Of a stretch of DNA of 64,000 nt, positions 1 to 11,411 are shown piece by piece; the first letter of the stretch is position 1, and each line of letters opens with the position of its first letter. The DNA comes from Ascaphus truei (taxonomy: Eukaryota > Chordata > Amphibia > Anura > Ascaphidae), in the NCBI GenBank assembly GCA_036426205.1, contig CM071570.1:141352563-141416562 (forward strand). Reading direction: 5' to 3'. The notes below the pieces were generated by a model, which saw only the letters and a list, made by a program, of their open reading frames with translations, had not been told where the DNA came from and did not search any database. The position numbers were made by a program, and so were the translations under genes.

Positions 1-205
1 GGATGGGTGAGTGAGTGAGCAGGCGGGTGAGGGAGCGGTCGGACGGGTGAGGGAGCGAGCAGGCGGACGGGTGAGTGAGCGGCCGTCAACAGGCGGAAAG
101 TTTCAGGGGGCGGGGACTGACGGAAGGTTGCAGGGGGGGACAGACGGAAGGTTTCGGGGGGGGGGACAGATGGAAGGTTTCGGGGGGGGACAGACGCAAG
201 GTTTC
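1..205. repeat. G-rich minisatellite-like tract
   Basis: Imperfect short units (GTGAGTGAGCAGGCGG-like, then GGGGGGACAGACGGAAGGTTTC-like, about 25 bp) repeat from the window edge to about 205. Several G runs of 6-10 make it likely to form G-quadruplexes. Short open frames here are by-products of the repeat. Confidence 0.7.
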
Positions 206-560
206 CATCCCAACTCTGATTGGCTATAGTACAACATGTGACAGAGGCTTGGGGGAGAACGGATATGACGTCCTTGAAAGCCTGTCACATGGTACTAGAG
301 CCAATCAGAGTAGGGATAGACTTCCCACGCTCTGATTGTCTACCGTACAATGTGAGGCCGGCCATGTTTCTTTTAATGACGTCATCTTAAAGGCAATTGA
401 AGCAAAGCCATTCTGATTGGCTGTGCTTTCATTGCCTTTAAGTGACGTCATCATTTTTTTTTTATCGGCCAAAGCACATGGTTTTCACGGCCCAATCAGG
501 GCCGTGGAAACCATGACGAAAATGTGACGTCATAGGCCTTTAAAAGCCTATGTCGTCTCA
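206..560 (+). promoter_or_regulatory. CRE/CCAAT/TATA-like promoter block of cassette copy A
   Basis: Several ATTGGCT/AGCCAAT boxes alternate with TGACGTCA (CRE) sites at about 379, 443 and 527. A TTTAAAAG TATA-like box near 540 precedes the first exon-like block. The same order of elements recurs at 12.97-13.27 kb, which argues for conservation rather than chance. Promoter activity is inference. Confidence 0.4.
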
Positions 561-2512
561 TTTTGAAGCCAGACGCCGAGGAGGAAGAACCTCCTAAAGA
601 AGAAGAAGACAAGGGCGTGGCAGCAGATGGTAAGAAGACCCCGGAACAGAGCCGCAGCTGAAAGAAAGAAGAATACAGATGAAGATGGATTACAACTAGA
701 AGACCCGTGGATTGTTTTGGATTTTTAGTGTAATGTTTATTTTTTTCAGGTTTATTATTTTAATCCTGTGCGTGGATTGTTTCGTGAGTAAGCTGTTCAA
801 CGGGAGTCGGTGAGTGGGTCAAGTAATGGTAAGTGAAGAAAAGAAATGTATTTTATGTAACTTGTTTTTTTTTGCTTTTTACATGTGTTGGTTTTTTTTT
901 GTAAATCATTTCTTGCCACTGTATGTATTTATGTATGTATGTCTAGAGAGATATATACATACAGGGTAAGAAATGATTGTGTTTGAAAAGCTTGTTTTGC
1001 ACTATTTTAAATGATTTTGGCTATGCTGCTATGCATAGATGTGTGTTGAATGTATTTTATAATTAGATAGATGTAATTTTTGGGCTTGTATGCTGTACTT
1101 TAGGTCATGGTGAGGCTTGCTTTTGTATATTTTATTTTTTGGTGTCCTTCTATTTTGTAACTTGTTCTCTTTAACGGTTGCTATAGTTAATTGTGTAATT
1201 GGTATGGATGCTATTTTAATTGTTTTGGGATGTAATTAATGTATGCAAATTGATTGATGGTGACTTTATTGGATTACATAGTATACTTTGTTTGATGTAA
1301 TGCTATTTTCTTTGGAATATTGTATTGTTAACATTGATTTGCAGCGTCAACATGTTGCTTAGATTTTATGCATCATGTATACAATGTAAATGCAATGTTT
1401 TGAGTGGCATTTGAGGCTTTTGATTGGCATTTGATGCTTTATATTGGATGATTACATTTGATTTGTTTAGGAAATAGCATTGTATTTCATTGTGGATGTT
1501 ATAGCAAAGTGGTATTTTTATTTAAGCATGTTTTTGTTAACCCTGAGACATTTATTTGTATATTGGTTCATCATGTGTGTGTATATATATATATATATTG
1601 TATTTTAATTTTTTTTAATTTTTTGCATGATGAAGCCACTGTACAAAGGAATGTGTGAAGGGTGGGTATGGGGCCAGGGTGGCTTAACCCCTTATTTCCT
1701 TTGTGGTTAGTATCCGATAAGGTGATTTAAGGGGTTCATTGATATGTGATTTAAGGGGTTCATTAAGGGGTAATTGCAATGTATTGGCTATGTATTATTT
1801 TGGCAACGGACTACAAGGATTATGCTGGCGACGGGGCCTTCTTATTGATGAGGTCAGTAGATGTTTCTTTATTTTACTATGCTAGTTAATGTGTTTAATA
1901 ATGGCTAAATAATCTATTATCCCTATCTGGATAATAGTTATTTGGCACATTAGTGTACTGTATGTGTTGGGGTGGGGGGAGGGTTTTTGGCCCCAAGGGT
2001 ATGTGGGTAGGCCTCCCTTGTGGGTAGTGGGTGAGGGTGGTTAGGCATCACGGGGTGGGGGGTTATTGGGGGAGGGTATGTAGGCCTCCCGAGTGGTGGG
2101 TGAGGGTGGGTTAACCCCTTAATGACTGTAGCGGTTAATAACCGCTATGGTGATTAAGGGGTTAGGGGACATTACATTGGATGTTTTTATTCTTGTTTCT
2201 GTTTTGCAGAAGCGGATGGGGCGTTAGCAGGAAGAAAATGAGGATGGCCTTCATCGTGGCAGCCGGACATGGGTGAGTGCTATATGTATTTAATGTATTT
2301 ATTGTTATTTATGTATTTTAAATGGACAACTGCACTATTATACATTTGTGGATAATAGTAATTTTGCCCATTACTGTATTGTATGTTGTGTATTGCAATG
2401 TTTATTGGGGGCAATTGTCCCCAATAAACATGCTATTATGCGTTAACCCCTTCATTGCCTTAGCGGCTATCCGCTATGGTAATGAAGCAGCATTAATGTA
2501 TTTTAATAATAT

Positions 2513-2792
2513 TGTGCGGGAGCAGGGGGTCCCCTGAGCTGAACCTCATTGAATTCTGGCTCAGGGACCCCCTAATTCCCGAGTTACAGGCCCCGGTTTG
2601 GGGCATCGGTTACAGCGTCGACGCAATCGTTATAGTGGGCACGTCGTATATGAGACGGTATAAAGATGGTGGCGACACTGCCCACCCGATGACACATACC
2701 GGGGCCTGTAACTCGGGAAGCAGGTGGTCCCTGGTCCACAAAGCAATGCGGTTCAGCTCAGGGCACCCCCTGCTCACTGTACAGTATTATTA
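2513..2792. repeat. Imperfect inverted repeat (hairpin module)
   Basis: The left arm (GCAGGGGGTCCCCTGAGCTG ... GGGACCCCCT ... GAGTTACAGGCCCCGG) returns in reverse as CCGGGGCCTGTAACTC ... GGTCCCTGG ... GTTCAGCTCAGGG. Related hairpins lie near 12.78-12.93, 23.35-23.58 and 24.29-24.37 kb. Confidence 0.7.
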
Positions 2793-3127
2793 AAAATATA
2801 TTCATGCTGCTTCGTTACCATAGCACATAGCCGCAAAGGTAAGGAATGATTGTGTATTGATATGGGTGTTTTATACCTGAAACCAATGCGGTTCAACTCC
2901 GGAAACCCCCTGCACATGTACACTATGAATAAAAATGGTTTATAAAATAATTTTTAATGTGCCGATGTTTGCGCAGAGAGAGCGGCGGATCTCTCTCTGC
3001 TGCAGACATATTCTTCTCGGCAGCTTCTCACCAGGCAGCCGTCTCGCCACAGGTTACTCACCATTTTATCAAATGGTGGTGGCGCATTCATTCGCCAAGG
3101 ATTCGGCCCTTCTAGCATACAGCGAGT

Positions 3128-3662
3128 TTAACACGCCAAAAACATGGCGAATTCAAAAACTGGCAAATGCTTTTTTTCGCTGCGTAGTGCATAGACCCCT
3201 ATGTCTCCATAGTCAATAATTGGCATTAGCATCTGCTGTGCGATACGCTTTCTGACCAGGAGACTTAGGGAGGATTTGTTCCTGTAAAGTACCCCTTGTT
3301 TGGCATAGGTCTTGGTTGTCAGGGTATCAATGTGCATCCCAAATGTTAAATAGGTGTCAAACTATAAGCCCAGGTATTTAAAACTAGTGACAGGTGTTAG
3401 GGTGGTGTTAGTGTTGGTTCTAATCTGGAGCTCAGTTGCTGGAAGCTTTAAAAATGTAGTCTTGGTCCCAAATACCATTGTTACAGTCTTGTCAGTGTTT
3501 AAAAACAGTTTGTTGTGGGAAATCCAGTTTTCGAGTCTCAAAAAGTCAGACGGAAGTATGTGTTGAATACTTGAATGTGTTGATAGTGATATCCGGTTCA
3601 GGGTTGATGCAGGTGGTAGCAAGAATGGTTAGGTCCAGTTCCAGGGTCGAGACAGGCATCAG
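3128..3662 (-). pseudogene. LINE reverse transcriptase fragment (Jockey superfamily), truncated
   Basis: On the minus strand two frames (3362-3622 and 3128-3337) encode the post-YADD part of the same LINE found at 24.7-26.1 kb, including SDFLRLENWIS, NKLFLNTDK and a KYLGL-type motif. The two copies are close relatives. Here the FKYLG junction lacks the 4-bp duplication that frameshifts the 25.36-kb copy. The catalytic domain and the 3' end are missing, so this is a dead fragment. Confidence 0.8.
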
Positions 3663-3669
3663 ACAAACA

Positions 3670-5255
3670 TTGTGAGATCACACTTCTGTGTTTAAAACAG
3701 GAAGAGTACAAGGCAGGGGAAACAACAGGACAAGGAAGCATACTCACTATAATGATACTTTGCACGGTCCCTGGCAGAGAGAAACTGGCTGCTATTTAAA
3801 GTTTCTCTGGCGCAAATGAATGGCTCTTAATGGGATGGCATGTCACTATTCACCAGCTCTACATATATCGGATGCATGTAGCCTTTAGTACAGCAGTGTC
3901 AGTATCTTCTCCAACTTGTCCTACTGTATCACTTCTCTGCAATCCTACACTAATATTCCCAGTGAATAAATTGCATGAGTCTGTTACAAAGACGGATTCC
4001 AAGAAGCAAGTTCTTTATCCTCACCATCCAAACTAAATCTATTAATTCTTAAACCGTATCAGATATGAAACGTAACTAAACTATTTAGGGTCCTGCTCAA
4101 TGGGTTTATTTTGATAATTTTTTTATTTGAAATATCTAGAAGAAGCAATAAGACTTACTGTACCAGCAAATAGGGAGATAAGATCGCTCAATGGCATTAC
4201 AGTTATCTAATTTGGAAAATTGTTAAATTCAGATTCAAAGGTGTCCATATATGAATGTCTCCCAGCTGGGAAAATAATATTCTTAAGTATAATAAATTAA
4301 CAATATTTTGTTTGTCACATTTATATTAATGAAACCCACTGCTCGATTAATTATAATATGAATAGCATTTTTTAATAATCAATATAATGTTTATATAGCA
4401 TGATTTTTAAATGTCTTAGTCTGAAAGATTATGCCATAGGTGGAATTAAAAACATAACATGTATATATTTTTATTTACATGGTAATACTGCATTAATTTA
4501 CACATAAATATATGAGTCAGGATATAATTTTGAATAATTAAATGCTTACCTTCCTTTTGGCCCATCTTAAAGGCTCCTACAGCAGCTCCAGTGAAGGAGG
4601 AAATTTCATCGGAGAGAGAAAATCTGTATCCAGAACAAAAAGGAAAGAATCACACTTCTTCTAATGGAGATTTGGTCAAATATCCATGAGCACCAACAAA
4701 AATATAAACCAAAAAACATTAACCCATATACAGTACAGCCTCTACAGCCTACTACAACCGGAAGGATTGCTAGTGAGAGTGTGTCAAAGCTGTCAAATCC
4801 CACAACTTCATGGCAAATGAGAGACGATTATAACATGGCCATTTTAGAATACCAAAAACAACTGCTGAAAGTCCATAGTGGTGGATACAGGCTAGAGTAT
4901 TAAAGGATATAGCAGCTTTAATGAGACAAAAGCACTGAATAGCTATGGCCCAGGGTAGACCACAAAAAAACGGCCCTGTCTCAGGTAACTGCAGGCCTTC
5001 ACCACCCTACTAACTACTAGCTATAAATGACCTTGCCGGAGTGATACAGGAAGCTATAGAGATTATTATACCGCCCTTGGTATCATTCACACATGCACAA
5101 TCACTTGCATCTAGTGAGCGATCACTAGAATTACTGGGTCCCTCCTCACCACCCCATCATTGTGTACCATCCTCTTCCACTTCTAAAATGGGAGGTAGAT
5201 AAGAATAATTGTTCTATTATGAGTTTTTGATTCTTGATGAAATTTGTCACTATAT
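3670..5255. other. AT-rich interval without a recognisable gene; weak coding-like island
   Basis: Nothing is identified in 3670-4560. At about 4570-5195 the composition changes and short frames (for example 4664-4903 plus, 79 residues, ending near DYNMAILEYQKQLLKVH) look protein-like, but stops separate them and I do not recognise a family. This could be a decayed transposon accessory ORF. Very uncertain. Confidence 0.3.
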
Positions 5256-5259
5256 TATA

Positions 5260-6373
5260 TGTAGCCGGGACCCCGTTTTCTCCCCTATTGTTGTTGTGGG
5301 GTGGGAGATGTTGCACCTAGGGAACACTCCGATAATGGAGGTTCCGCGTATAGGGAGCCACCATGTTAGGTTGGCGCCGGCGCAGACTTGGTCCGGCAGG
5401 AGGTTGCGCATGCACGGAGCAGGGTAACAAAGCCCGCAAAGGAGGAGAGCTCGGGGAGGAGGGGAGAAAGGGGACTACGGGTCCCAGCAGCCCCCGCGGT
5501 CCCCCGTGATGCGCCAGAACCAATCAGGTACGAGGAGAGGGAGGAAAAGGAAGTTGTGGGGCGCACGAGGAGTCAGAGCTAGCTGTCAGAGGAAGGAGAA
5601 GGAGCTCCGGTGTAGGGAGGCAGTCCGCCCCTACCTAAGCCGCATGCCCCAGGCCCAGTTAGGCCCTGAGCCCCAGTAGTGTGCAGCTGAGCTAGGGAGT
5701 GGCCATAGTCAGGTTCCGGATCTCCTTACTTTGACCCGATCACTACCGGGACAGTTCTAAATCAGCGGGAGGCCTGGGATCAGGCCCCGCAACTAAGTCG
5801 CAGCGTGTCTGGGTGGGATCGCCCCGGACTCCTACGGGTGACGTCATCTACGCCCACGCCGTTCCTTTGTGAAGATAGATGCAGAACCGGGTACAGGAGT
5901 GCCTGGCAGGTAAACTCCAAGTGCACCAACGGTACCATTATTCACTCCGGGACACGGTGGCTGCGCAGTCACACACATACATCCACTGACTCACTTGGGG
6001 GTGGGGGAACGTATTCCAAGAGGCAACTGGACACGGGGTGGGATCACCCGGTGAAGGGAGAGGGAGAGTGAGCGTTCAGAAGGATGCTGGTAGTAGTGTT
6101 TCCTCTAGGGAGGGACACCTGTTGACTAAACTGATGGTTGCTACAAGTAAAGCATATTGGTTAAGGTATATTGCTGTGTGTGTGTTCATGTACATAAGTT
6201 CCTGCGAAGACCCACTTCCCCTAGGGCGGAAGCTGTCGCAGGTGGAGGCGCTGCACCAAGTTATCAGTATTGTGAGCACCACAGGCTCTCCGTGGCAGAG
6301 GCTTAGGCCCTGTGAGCCTACAGGTTATACAGCATATGGTAGTGGCCTGTGTTCAATAGGAACCAGGGCTACA
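5260..6373 (+). mobile_element. Solo LTR, TGTAGCC/GGCTACA family
   Basis: It starts TGTAGCC at 5260 and ends GGCTACA at 6373, perfect 7-bp inverted ends. The flanks are TATA at 5256-5259 and TATA at 6374-6377, a 4-bp target duplication. The ends match those of the LTRs at 31100 and 35117. The stretch around CGCAGGTGGAGGCGCTGC (6237-6254) has a counterpart in the LTR at 36.6 kb, so this is a related subfamily. No internal region remains, which implies LTR-LTR recombination. Orientation is assumed from the full-length relative. Confidence 0.8.
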
Positions 6374-6776
6374 TATATTAAAGGTGTGGTTCTGCTGTCA
6401 TGGGTATTTTATTTCCAGCTAGTATAAAGCAAGGAAGTCCACATTAAAAAAAAACATTTTGATTTCATCTCAAAGGGACCCCCTGCTTCGGAAGCTACAT
6501 ACCTCTGTACAGTAGGGGCTGCCGATAGCAATCCCGGCTTGGCAAAGAAAACAAAATGTAGGTTTAAATGTCCGTGAATAGGAAGCAGGAACGTTAAACC
6601 TACATGAAGGTACTGCAACATTTTCAGAGGGATGTATCTCGGAAAATTAATATTTTGGCCACATCATAAACACTTGTGGCAATAAAGTTATTTGGAAGTT
6701 GCAACTTGTTTTTGTTTATTCAAGACCTATAAGAAAACATATTCACATACAAAAATGTCAATGATAAGTTTCTCCG

Positions 6777-7345
6777 GACTTGGCAGCCAGCCCTCGTTTG
6801 TTCCCCAGTGCCAGTAGGTGGCATTTGGGATCTCCCTCTTGATCTTTTGTATTTCCTCTGGAATATTGTTACTAATTGCTATGTTATGTAATGTACAACA
6901 GTCAATAACTTCACCTACATTGAGAGGCTGTACCGTAGCATGCCACCAGGCCTATCCAAACACCTAAAGGGATTTTTTAACACTCTAAGAGTACTCCGCT
7001 GCACACACACACTCAGTACCAACTTGTAGTTCAAAGTGACATTCTGGTATTACAAATTACCACTGCCCCATTTGTCAGGTAAAGTATATTGACAATATAC
7101 TGTACTATACCTGATGAAGGGGGCATCATCATTAGAAATACTCTTCTTAATAAAACAGCATGTGCCTTCTTAATGAAACAGCATGTTTGCCGTCTTAATG
7201 AAACAGCATGTGTGCACTAGGTTATGACAATTCTGTGACTTTTTAACACTCTAAATGTCCGCTCAATGATGTAGAGTGTAGATATGTATTCCCCATTATA
7301 CCTATGCTGTGCAAAGGGGTCATTAGAACTCCTACATGGTGACAC
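6777..7345 (-). pseudogene. PIF/Harbinger transposase (HARBI1-like) C-terminal relic
   Basis: Reading the minus strand, 7230-7345 encodes a fragment with CRSSNDPFAQHRYN followed by IIERTFRVLK, matching the region before and at the last catalytic part of HARBI1-type DDE transposases (RYN...VVERTFGVLK). Further on (about 6777-6990) another fragment carries FRCLDRPGG, then DCCTLHNIAI and an INxxPEE-like tail, the expected C-terminal order. Frame changes, a duplicated TTTAGAGTGTTAAAAA and about 230 bp of foreign sequence separate the parts; the upstream part is cut by the inverted-repeat element at 7411-8462. It is clearly non-functional. Family assignment is by motif recognition only. Confidence 0.65.
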
Positions 7346-7410
7346 ACCGCTCATACCATAATACAATAGTAATAAAACGACTAGGTGCAAAGGGATAATT
7401 GAATATATAC

Positions 7411-8462
7411 ACATAGAAAGCAACCAGAGGTCACAGCAGTCCCTATTTGATGCATTCATGTCAAAAATAGAGGGATAGTGGAAATTATGGGATTCTAATA
7501 TCCCCAAAATAGGCTGAGCAGGGTGTATATTCCATACATGCAGCATAGAGCAAACACAACAATGCATACCCTATACAGTTAAAAAGCACAATAATAAAGT
7601 TTTAATACTAAATAAAAACGCAGAAAATGTTAGCATATAATATACAGTGAAAACAAACAAAGAGTAAAATCCCCAGAACAGAACGGCTAAGCGGTAGATT
7701 CATATGAGTGCCATCAGGCAATATGAAGTATACCTAAATCGCAGGCTGATGGCCAAATGTCAATGTTTATACTCAAACGAGAAAAACGGTAGCAGGCTAG
7801 GATAGACAGATAGGCTAGAAATGTAAATAATGGACAATGTAGCCACATGTGTCTGTCTATGTGAGTATATAATAGGGAGAAGGCTAATATAACACCCCAT
7901 GTGGGCCTGACAATCAAGATGGTACATAGAGGTAGATACAATGTATGTCTAAAGAAGCATCAAAGCAGGAATAAACACATAAAGTGGCCAGTGTTGGAAT
8001 GAAACACAGGATGTGGTATGTTGGTAGGCCAATATATGCACAGAATGTACAAGTGCGGTGAAAATACATCCAAATAGACTCCAAAATAGCCAGAAGGTAG
8101 TAAGCACTGATAGAACCGTATCGCCGACTGGTAACAAGTTTACAAAACTGCCATCCCGCTCGTGAGTGTCACTGGGCGTGACATCACTATGCCCCAACGC
8201 ACGTTTAACGTGATGAGTCACGCTTCTTCAGGAGGGAAGACACTGGCCACTTTGTGTTTATTCCTGATTTTTTTCAAATGTCTAGCCTACAGTATCTGTC
8301 TATCCTAGCCTGTTGTGTTTGCCCTATACGGCATGTATGGAATATACATCGTGCTCAGCCAATTTTGGGGATATTAGGATCCCATCATTTCCACTATCCC
8401 TCTATTTTTGACGTGAGTGCATCAAATTGGGACTGCTGTGACCTCTGGTTACTTTCTATGTG
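7411..8462. mobile_element. 1.05-kb inverted-repeat (foldback) element
   Basis: The arm at 7411-7560 returns in reverse complement at 8312-8462 with good identity. Inner blocks are inverted too: about 7792-7820 against 8281-8309, and about 7969-7995 against 8238-8266. The antiparallel frames 7217-7567 (minus) and 8254-8487 (plus) encode nearly the same peptide because of the arms and are not genes. A hammerhead-like motif lies inside at 8191-8236. Confidence 0.75.
8191..8236 (-). ncRNA. Decayed hammerhead ribozyme-like motif
   Basis: On the minus strand the invariant CTGAAGA is followed by a stem-loop (CGTG...CACG), then TAAAC where GAAAC is required, then a CGTGCGTT stem-III-like stretch. 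The G-to-T change in GAAA would abolish catalysis. Bases on each side (CCTCC and TTGGGG) can form a weak stem I. Confidence 0.4.
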
Positions 8463-9665
8463 TAGGTATGTTCAAGGAGGTCATTAGCCAGGTCGAGCAC
8501 CCATATTCTGCATCACTACTAGTGCAATATACTGTGGAAGATGCTTAAAGCAACAGCCCCTGAACTACACTTCAGGTTGTGCACGGACCAAGGGAAGAAT
8601 GCCCAAAGCACCATCTACAGTGCCTGTGTGAAAGAACCACCAGATTATTCAGGACTGCAAACAGGGAATAGATTCTGAAATGGCTTTGGATCTTAGATAT
8701 GATCATACTTGCGTAACTTTGCTGAAAATCGTACACTTTTGAGGTGAAATGGTGAGCTAGAAATGGAAATAGAAGTGGAAATCTTTGTGATACTTGAACA
8801 ATTTGAACATTTCTTAGAAAAATCTAAAAAATGTGATATTGAACTGTGCGACTTTGCATATCTCTAATTAGATACAACTCATGTACTGTATGTTCCGCCT
8901 GAAAGTAAATTCGAAGGAAGTGACTTTATTTCACTGCAAAGAAAAAGGAAAATATTTTACAAAACCACATCAACATTTTTGAATGTTATATACACAAAGA
9001 AGGTCCCATAAAAATATATGCACCTGGTGTACTCTATCTATAGAAAACTGTTTATAAGGTTTAATTACAAATAATTATCACTCATTGTAAATAATTAAAA
9101 AAAACTGTGCACAACTAGAGTTTAATGATTATTTTTTTATTCACAGGTGTCATTGCAAACTAAATAGGAATAATAACATGCTTTCCACAAAACTGTGGAG
9201 AAATAACAGAGTCAATATTGTGGCAACAAGAGGTAACAATAATAGCTACGTTTTTATGTAATGTATTAATATTATTATTTATGAAACATCAAGAATGTAG
9301 ATAACATTATATAGCAAGAGCCTACAGACATTAAAATACATGAATTATTAGATAATACAAAAAAAGAACACATAAAAGCTTACAACCCAAATGGCATACT
9401 GAGATACATGTACGTAGAGAGACAACAAAATAAACATTTATGTCAATGCAGTTGAGGAAAGGTGAGACCAAGTACCTTAAAGACAAAATCTTATGGCTGA
9501 CAAGATGCAAGAATGTTGTCTTGAAGACAAGGCCGAAGAATGAAGTATACTCGATGCTTGCTAGCAATTTGAGTTGAGTGCTGCTGTACTTGGAGCGCCC
9601 ATGAGATAAGGATGGAGGGTCTGTTTTGGCCAATCTGGTGCTTGCAATATAATTACTGAAAAAGA
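8463..9665. other. AT-rich interval, nothing identified
   Basis: No long frame, repeat pair or RNA structure stands out. The minus-strand frame 9331-9633 (100 residues) matches no family I know. Confidence 0.5.
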
Positions 9666-9668
9666 CTA

Positions 9669-10850
9669 TGGGGCCTATTCACTAAACCGTGATTAGTGGC
9701 TTAATGCACGTCAAATGCCCTTACAGCACGGTATTGTCTGGTTTGCTATTCACTAAACAGTGATAACAATGCACTATAACGGCTTTTCAACCACCTTTAA
9801 CACTCGGAGGCAAAAAAAATCGCCTTTTTGTTGCCAGTAATTGCTATTCACTAAACAGTGATAAGCATATAAAATTTTAAATCTTGCAATATTTTGTCGC
9901 CAGCTAAAGGCTGCCGCTAAAGATATTGAAAGATGCAGAAAAGCATTTTATTTTATTTTTACTGCACAGGATTAATACCGGAGGTATTAATCCTGTGCAG
10001 TAAAAATGACAGCCAGTTTAATTACCTTAGCGGCTAACTGCTAAGGTAATGAAAGGGTTAAATAGCAGGCACTGCATAGTTGTTAGTACAGGGGTGAGTG
10101 AAGCTTGTAATTGCCCCATGGTTGGTGTTTAGGCCTTGTTGGAGGGTGGCAGTAGAAGTTAACCCCTTCATTTGGTGTTTTTTTTTTTTTTTTTTTTTTT
10201 TATTGTTGTTTATTTTTGGTGTTTGTTTGATTTTATTGTTATGTCTTTTGGTGCTGTTTTTTTTTTAGGTTTCCCATTGGCTGCCATAGTGGTAAATCAT
10301 GACCATATTATATATGCATGGTTTAACACTGTGCCAATCAATTGATTTATTGGCATTTGGAATATTTTTTTTAATGTAATGTGTTTATTTTGTGCATGTT
10401 TTTTTTTAGCTTGCCCATTTATTGCTATAGTGGCAAAGTATACCCATATTATTTGGGCATGTTTTAACACTGTGCCAATTAATGGCTAGCGGGGATGGAG
10501 GGTGGAGGTAGTTGCCCTGGATAGGGTGGTTAGGGCTCCTGGGTATCAAGGGAGGATGGGTATCAAGGGAGGGTGGGTTAACCCCTTAATTACTATAGCA
10601 GTTACTAACGGTTAAGGTGATTAAGAGGTTAGTGGTCAGTAGTTTGTATTTTTTTATTGTTATGTTCCTGCTAACGGAGGATAAGGGCGGTGATGAGGAC
10701 GAGGGTGGCCTTCATCCTGGCAGGCGTAAGTGCATGTTTTATTTACTTTATGCTGGCTGGTTTTATTTTCAATGGCAAATGCACTATTATCCATATCTGG
10801 TGTAGCCAAGTGCCCCTGGCTATGTGTTTCCTGGCCCAAGAAGGTAAGTC
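9669..10850 (+). repeat. Cassette-family repeat, copy B with GGGGCCTATTCACTAAAC terminus
   Basis: It begins GGGGCCTATTCACTAAAC, which recurs at 21.89 kb; related GCTATTCAC(T)AAA sub-repeats recur at 9.7-9.9 kb and, reversed, at 24.4-24.66 kb. A perfect 24-bp-arm hairpin follows, then the CCTTAGCGGC...GCTAAGGTAATGAA module. An exon-like block at about 10670-10728 ends before GTAAGT and encodes an acidic run then GLHPGRR. The promoter-like block is absent, so this copy is incomplete. Confidence 0.5.
9956..10006. repeat. Perfect 24-bp inverted repeat, 3-nt loop
   Basis: The arm at 9956-9979 (TTTTTACTGCACAGG...ATACC) and its exact reverse complement at 9983-10006 flank GGA. Palindromes of this kind recur in other cassette copies. 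A terminator function is not implied. Confidence 0.9.
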
Positions 10851-11095
10851 CTGGTAAGTGCAGGCAGTGTTAGGGTTAAATTCTTTTCACATGGGCCAGC
10901 ATGTGAGTCTGTTAGAAAACAGGTTAATTTGTTGCTATATCCAGGTGCAGGCCTAATGGCAGTTGGGAGTATCATGCCGGTGGGGTGGGGTGGGGGGGTT
11001 ACTGGATCACACGTAGTATGGTGTGATGCCTGTCCCTCATCTAAACTTGCCTAGTCTTGATGCAGTGTTACTAAACCCTCACCAGGTATATAATA

Positions 11096-11411
11096 TAGGT
11101 GAGGTAGTGGGAAATTAGCATTGCAATCAGGATCAGGCTGGAGGCAAAGCGCTATTCAAAAAAAGAACTTTATTGCGGCATAAAAGCCAAAGATAAAATA
11201 CTGAGGAGGTCCTCTGACGCGTTTCGTCCTCAGGGGGATTTTATCAAAGACTCTTTGATAAAATCCCCCTGCGGACGAAACGCGTCAGAGGATCCTCCTC
11301 ATGTCATTTTATCTTTGGCTTTTATGCCGCAATAAAGTTCTTTTTTTGAATAGCGCTTTGCCTCCAGCCTGATCCTGATTGCAGTGCTCATTTCCCACTA
11401 CCTTACCTATG
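11096..11411. repeat. Near-perfect 316-bp palindrome with hammerhead-like cores in both arms
   Basis: The arms of about 156 bp (11096-11251 and 11252-11411) are inverted copies with few mismatches and no spacer. Each arm contains GGACGAAACGCGTC preceded by TTGATAA, a decayed hammerhead layout: stem I CTCT/AGAG, core TTGATAA (CTGATGA expected), stem II TCC/GGA, GAAA, then CGCGTC. The AATAAAG motif also occurs in each arm. Confidence 0.85.

Larger units (their letters stand above)
206..2830 (+). repeat. Cassette-family repeat, copy A (promoter-like block, exon-like blocks, hairpins)
   Basis: This is the first of four related segments (others near 9.67-10.85, 12.35-14.74 and, reversed, 23.36-24.66 kb). 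Shared features: CCAAT-type blocks with TGACGTCA sites, purine-rich exon-like blocks followed by GTAAG or GTGAG, long T-rich spacers with the motif TTAACCCCTTAAT...ATTAAGGGGTTA, a conserved stretch ending TAATTTTGCCCATTACTGTA, and inverted-repeat hairpins containing GAGCTGAA and CCCCCTGC. Order here: promoter-like block 206-560, exon-like block about 570-631, second exon-like block about 2211-2269, hairpins to about 2830. No transposase is visible. It is probably a non-autonomous element; its superfamily is not identified. Confidence 0.55.

Noticed and set aside
7110..7140. CTGATGAAGGGGG...GAAAT as a hammerhead
   Set aside because: CTGATGA is present but stem II does not pair well and GAAAC and GUH are missing.
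7217..8487. Two similar peptides on opposite strands (7217-7567 minus, 8254-8487 plus) as a gene pair
   Set aside because: The similarity comes from the inverted DNA arms; only the first part of the minus frame has real (Harbinger) homology.
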